This document shows positions 61,719 to 64,000 of a DNA stretch of 64,000 nucleotides, one piece after another (the first letter of the stretch is position 1; every line of letters begins with the position of its first letter). The notes beneath the pieces are model-generated. The model saw only the letters and a list, made by a program, of their open reading frames with translations. It was not told the DNA's origin and searched no databases. Both the position numbers and the translations under genes were made by a program. This DNA is from Haloterrigena turkmenica DSM 5511 (lineage in GTDB: Archaea > Halobacteriota > Halobacteria > Halobacteriales > Natrialbaceae): NCBI RefSeq assembly GCF_000025325.1, contig NC_013744.1, positions 558,001 to 622,000 of the forward strand, written 5' to 3'.

Positions 61719-62198
61719 TCAGGGTTCGACCGACGCCTCGCCGGTTCTGAGCACGAAGAACTTCAGGTCTCCCTGGAAGACGACGGTGTCGTCCTGCGTC
61801 GTCATCTCCGTGTCGAAGACGACGAGTCCCACGTCGTCGCGGCTCTCGAGGTCCTTCGTCTCGGCGACCTCGATCTCGACCGAGACGGTGTCGCCGATGC
61901 GGACGGGATTGGGCAGGTCCATGTAGTTCATCCCGAGGAACGCGTAGGCGGTCCGCTCGAGGATGCCGATCCGCATGACCATCCCGATCGCCTGCACGAA
62001 GGTCATCGGTCCGTGGACGATCCGTTCGCCGAAGTCCCGCTCTCGGGCGTGTTCCCGGTTCGTGTGGAGTTCGTTCCAGTCGCCGGTCGTCGCAGCGTGC
62101 ATCACGACGTCTGTCTCGGTGATGGTCCTGCCGGGACTGTGGAACGTCTGGCCCTTTTCGAACTCCTCGAAGTGATGCGGCTCGTAGCTGTACGCCAT
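61719..62198 (-). CDS. MaoC-family enoyl-CoA hydratase
   Basis: 159 aa, a single hot-dog fold domain. The hydratase signature is D-x-N-x-x-H in AATTGDWNELHTNREHARER, with GERIVHGPMTFVQAIGMVM after it. Role: hydration or dehydration of acyl-CoA double bonds. The start at 62198 gives the family N-terminus. It is convergent with the epoxide hydrolase and divergent from the acyl-CoA dehydrogenase; a 120-bp promoter region lies between them. Confidence 0.88.
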   Translation of the reverse strand: MAYSYEPHHFEEFEKGQTFHSPGRTITETDVVMHAATTGDWNELHTNREHARERDFGERIVHGPMTFVQAIGMVMRIGILERTAYAFLGMNYMDLPNPVRIGDTVSVEIEVAETKDLESRDDVGLVVFDTEMTTQDDTVVFQGDLKFFVLRTGEASVEP

Positions 62199-62318
62199 AC
62201 CGGCACCTCCTCGAGGATTCACAAATATCTTTGTCCGTGATCGACCGACGGTTCTGAATCGAACCCGACCCCGTGCGAAGAGGAACAGCTATAGGAGAAA
62301 CGGGAGAAATCGTCTAGC

Positions 62319-63464
62319 ATGGACTTCAGCTTTACCGACGAGCAACGCCAGATCGTCGAGATGGTCGAGGAGTTCATCGACGAAGAAGTCGTGCCAATCG
62401 CCGACGAGATCGACCACACCGACGAGTTTCCCCGCGAGCTGGTCGACGAACTCGCGGAACTCGGACTGATGGGGATGCCCTTCCCCGAAGAGTACGGCGG
62501 CGCCGGACTCGACTATCACGCCTACCCGGCGGCCCTCGAGGAGATCTCGCGGGGTTCGGGCGGTCTGGGCACGATCGTCGCCGCGCACACCTCGCTGGCG
62601 GGGAACATGCTCTACGAGTTCGGTGACGAGTCCCAGAAGAAGGAGTATCTGACGCCGCTGGCCGAGGGCCGCGACATCGGCGCGTTCGCGCTCTCGGAGG
62701 CCGGCGCGGGCAGCGACGTGCCGGCGATGGAGACCACGGCGGAGAAAGCGGGCGACGAGTACGTCGTCAACGGCGGCAAGCTCTGGATCTCGAACGGTTC
62801 CGTGGCCGACACGGTCACGCTGTTCGCCAAAACGGACCCGGACGCGGGCAGTAAGGGCATCTCGTCGTTTATCGTCCGTCCCGAGGAGGACGACGGCTTC
62901 ATCGTCGAGGGCACCGAGGAGAAACTCGGCGACAAGGGGTGTCCCACTGCCGAACTCCGGTTCGACGACCTGCGAATTCCCGAGAACCGACTCCTCGGCG
63001 AGGAGGGCGAGGGCTTCGTGCAGGCGCTGAAGACGCTCAACGGGGGTCGGATCACCATCGCCGCCCGGTCGGTCGGGATCGCGCAGGCGGCCCTGGACGA
63101 GGCGCGGAAGTACAGCCAGGACCGCGAGCAGTTCGATCGACCGATCTCGGACTTCCAGGCGATCCAGCACAAACTGGCCGACATGGACACGAAGACGCGC
63201 GCGGCTCGGCTGCTCATGCACGACGCGGCCGACAGGAAGATGCGCGGCGAGAACTTCGTCAAGGAGGCCGCACAGGCCAAGCTCTACGCCAGCGAGGTGA
63301 GCCGCGAGATCGCCAACGAGGGCATCCAGATCCACGGCGGCTACGGCTACACCAAGGACTTCGCCGCCCAGCGGTTCTACCGCGACGCCAAGCTCAACGA
63401 GATCTACGAGGGCACCAGCGAAGTGCTGCGGAACACGATCGCGCGGGAACTGCTGAACGCCTGA
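62319..63464 (+). CDS. Acyl-CoA dehydrogenase
   Basis: 381 aa. The family signatures are AFALSEAGAGSDVPAMETTA (FAD-site region), LYASEVSREIANEGIQIHGG and the C-terminal IYEGTSEVLRNTIARELL, where the catalytic Glu is expected. Full length, with N- and C-terminal helical domains. Role: first oxidation step of beta-oxidation or branched-chain breakdown, passing electrons to ETF. With MaoC next to it, this indicates an acyl-CoA degradation locus. Confidence 0.95.
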   Translation: MDFSFTDEQRQIVEMVEEFIDEEVVPIADEIDHTDEFPRELVDELAELGLMGMPFPEEYGGAGLDYHAYPAALEEISRGSGGLGTIVAAHTSLAGNMLYEFGDESQKKEYLTPLAEGRDIGAFALSEAGAGSDVPAMETTAEKAGDEYVVNGGKLWISNGSVADTVTLFAKTDPDAGSKGISSFIVRPEEDDGFIVEGTEEKLGDKGCPTAELRFDDLRIPENRLLGEEGEGFVQALKTLNGGRITIAARSVGIAQAALDEARKYSQDREQFDRPISDFQAIQHKLADMDTKTRAARLLMHDAADRKMRGENFVKEAAQAKLYASEVSREIANEGIQIHGGYGYTKDFAAQRFYRDAKLNEIYEGTSEVLRNTIARELLNA

Positions 63465-63541
63465 CCCGCCGCGAACGGCCGAACTGACGTCGAGGGCGGC
63501 TCGAGAGAGCGCTCCGCTCCGAACAGGGATACCGCGCGCCG

Positions 63542-64000
63542 TTACTCTTCGGACACTGAGTCCTCGAGTTCGAGCTCGTCGACGCACTCCTCGACCGGCG
63601 CGAGCACGTCGGCGGCGATGGTGTAGGGATCGGTCTCGCCCTTGCGGACGGCCTCGACCAGTTCGTCGACGCCGCCGGCGGCCGCGAGCCGGTCTTCGAG
63701 CATGGCGTGGACGTCCTCGCGCAGCAGCGTGCGGATCTCCTCGGCGTAGCGCTGGCGGGTCATCACAGCCCGCGTTCCGGAGTCGACGAGGTACCGCTGG
63801 TGGTCCTCGAGCGCGTCGATAAACGCCTCGACGCCCTCGCCCTTCGTCGCGACGGTCTCGACGATCGGCGGGGTCCACCCCTCGTCCTCGTCTCCGTCCT
63901 CGTCGTCCTCTGGGTCCCAGTCGTCGTGGGCGTCGATGACCTCCTGACTGTGGTGGCCGCCACCGCCGGCGCCGCCCGTGCCGCCCCCCTCGCCGAGCTG
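63542..64000 (-). CDS. meaB: MeaB/ArgK-type GTPase, C-terminal part (runs off the window)
   Basis: Partial: 152 codons in frame from the stop at 63542 to the window edge; the N-terminal GTPase domain is outside. It ends with the typical MeaB C-terminus: ETVATKGEGVEAFIDALEDH (GTPase end), then the helical region RQRYAEEIRTLLREDVHAM and LEDRLAAAGGVDELVEAVRK. A Gly/His stretch and a very acidic linker (about codons 5-41 of the fragment) are inserted. MeaB is the chaperone of methylmalonyl-CoA mutase, linking this region to propionate metabolism. Confidence 0.85.
   Translation of the reverse strand, partial: QLGEGGGTGGAGGGGHHSQEVIDAHDDWDPEDDEDGDEDEGWTPPIVETVATKGEGVEAFIDALEDHQRYLVDSGTRAVMTRQRYAEEIRTLLREDVHAMLEDRLAAAGGVDELVEAVRKGETDPYTIAADVLAPVEECVDELELEDSVSEE

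Noticed and set aside
62289-63878. 529-aa minus-strand frame over the acyl-CoA dehydrogenase
   Set aside because: It is a shadow frame of the plus-strand gene. The true minus-strand MeaB frame at 63542-64000 is a different one.

Overview
The window reads as a chromosomal stretch of a halophilic archaeon (class Halobacteria), most likely of the Natrialbales type. The proteins are strongly acidic and the coding DNA is GC-rich, with very frequent CTCGAG. Secreted proteins carry twin-arginine lipoprotein signals. Many genes look leaderless, with a TATA-like box 25-30 bp before the start codon. The families are typical of haloarchaea: halocyanins, HTH-10 regulators, tandem UspA proteins, DUF7512 and an IS1341-type TnpB element. 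I found no rRNA, tRNA or CRISPR array.

Layout. 0-4 kb: a secreted multicopper oxidase, then a TrmB-like regulator and a DUF7512/TauE export unit. 4-13 kb: stress proteins, an HTH-10 regulator, a Cox1-like membrane protein, a halocyanin, a potassium channel, a nitroreductase and a CPBP protease. 13-18.6 kb: a serine hydrolase, a stand-alone E2 acyltransferase, a DCC protein and an RCK-gated potassium channel. 18.7-24 kb: a sulfur-trafficking block (PiT-family permease, two YeeE/YedE halves, rhodanese-MBL protein, TusA, DsrE-like protein, thioredoxin). 24-33 kb: mixed genes, including an unrecognised 279-aa protein with a deoxyribosyltransferase/TIR-like signature beside a winged-helix regulator. 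32.8-37 kb: a GDSL esterase gene broken by a TnpB element, then IS debris. 37-47 kb: a helicase, a cupredoxin lipoprotein, and a TetR regulator with an RND (MMPL) exporter. 47-50.6 kb: hemH, hemG and hemE. 51-56 kb: four UspA genes with small membrane and regulatory proteins. 56.3-57.4 kb: a lone tyrosine recombinase. 57.7-64 kb: an amidase, MBL hydrolase, epoxide hydrolase, MaoC hydratase, acyl-CoA dehydrogenase and the end of a MeaB GTPase.

How the genes work together. The most striking pattern is a 14-bp palindrome, consensus RTATTGYGCAAT plus two bases. It lies in front of the TrmB-like regulator, the DUF7512-TauE unit, the rhodanese-MBL/YeeE/PiT operon, the TusA-DsrE operon and the thioredoxin gene. 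In four of these five promoters it sits exactly 8 bp beyond the TATA-like box. This points to one sulfur regulon spread over two loci 15 kb apart, with the TrmB-like protein as the natural candidate regulator. A second operator (GATTGAA-N3-TCAGTC) flanks the TetR/MMPL pair, and a variant precedes a zinc-ribbon membrane gene. The TnpB element can be removed on paper to give an exact in-frame esterase junction. That fixes its likely ends at 33795 and 35242 and places the expected guide sequence in the esterase gene.
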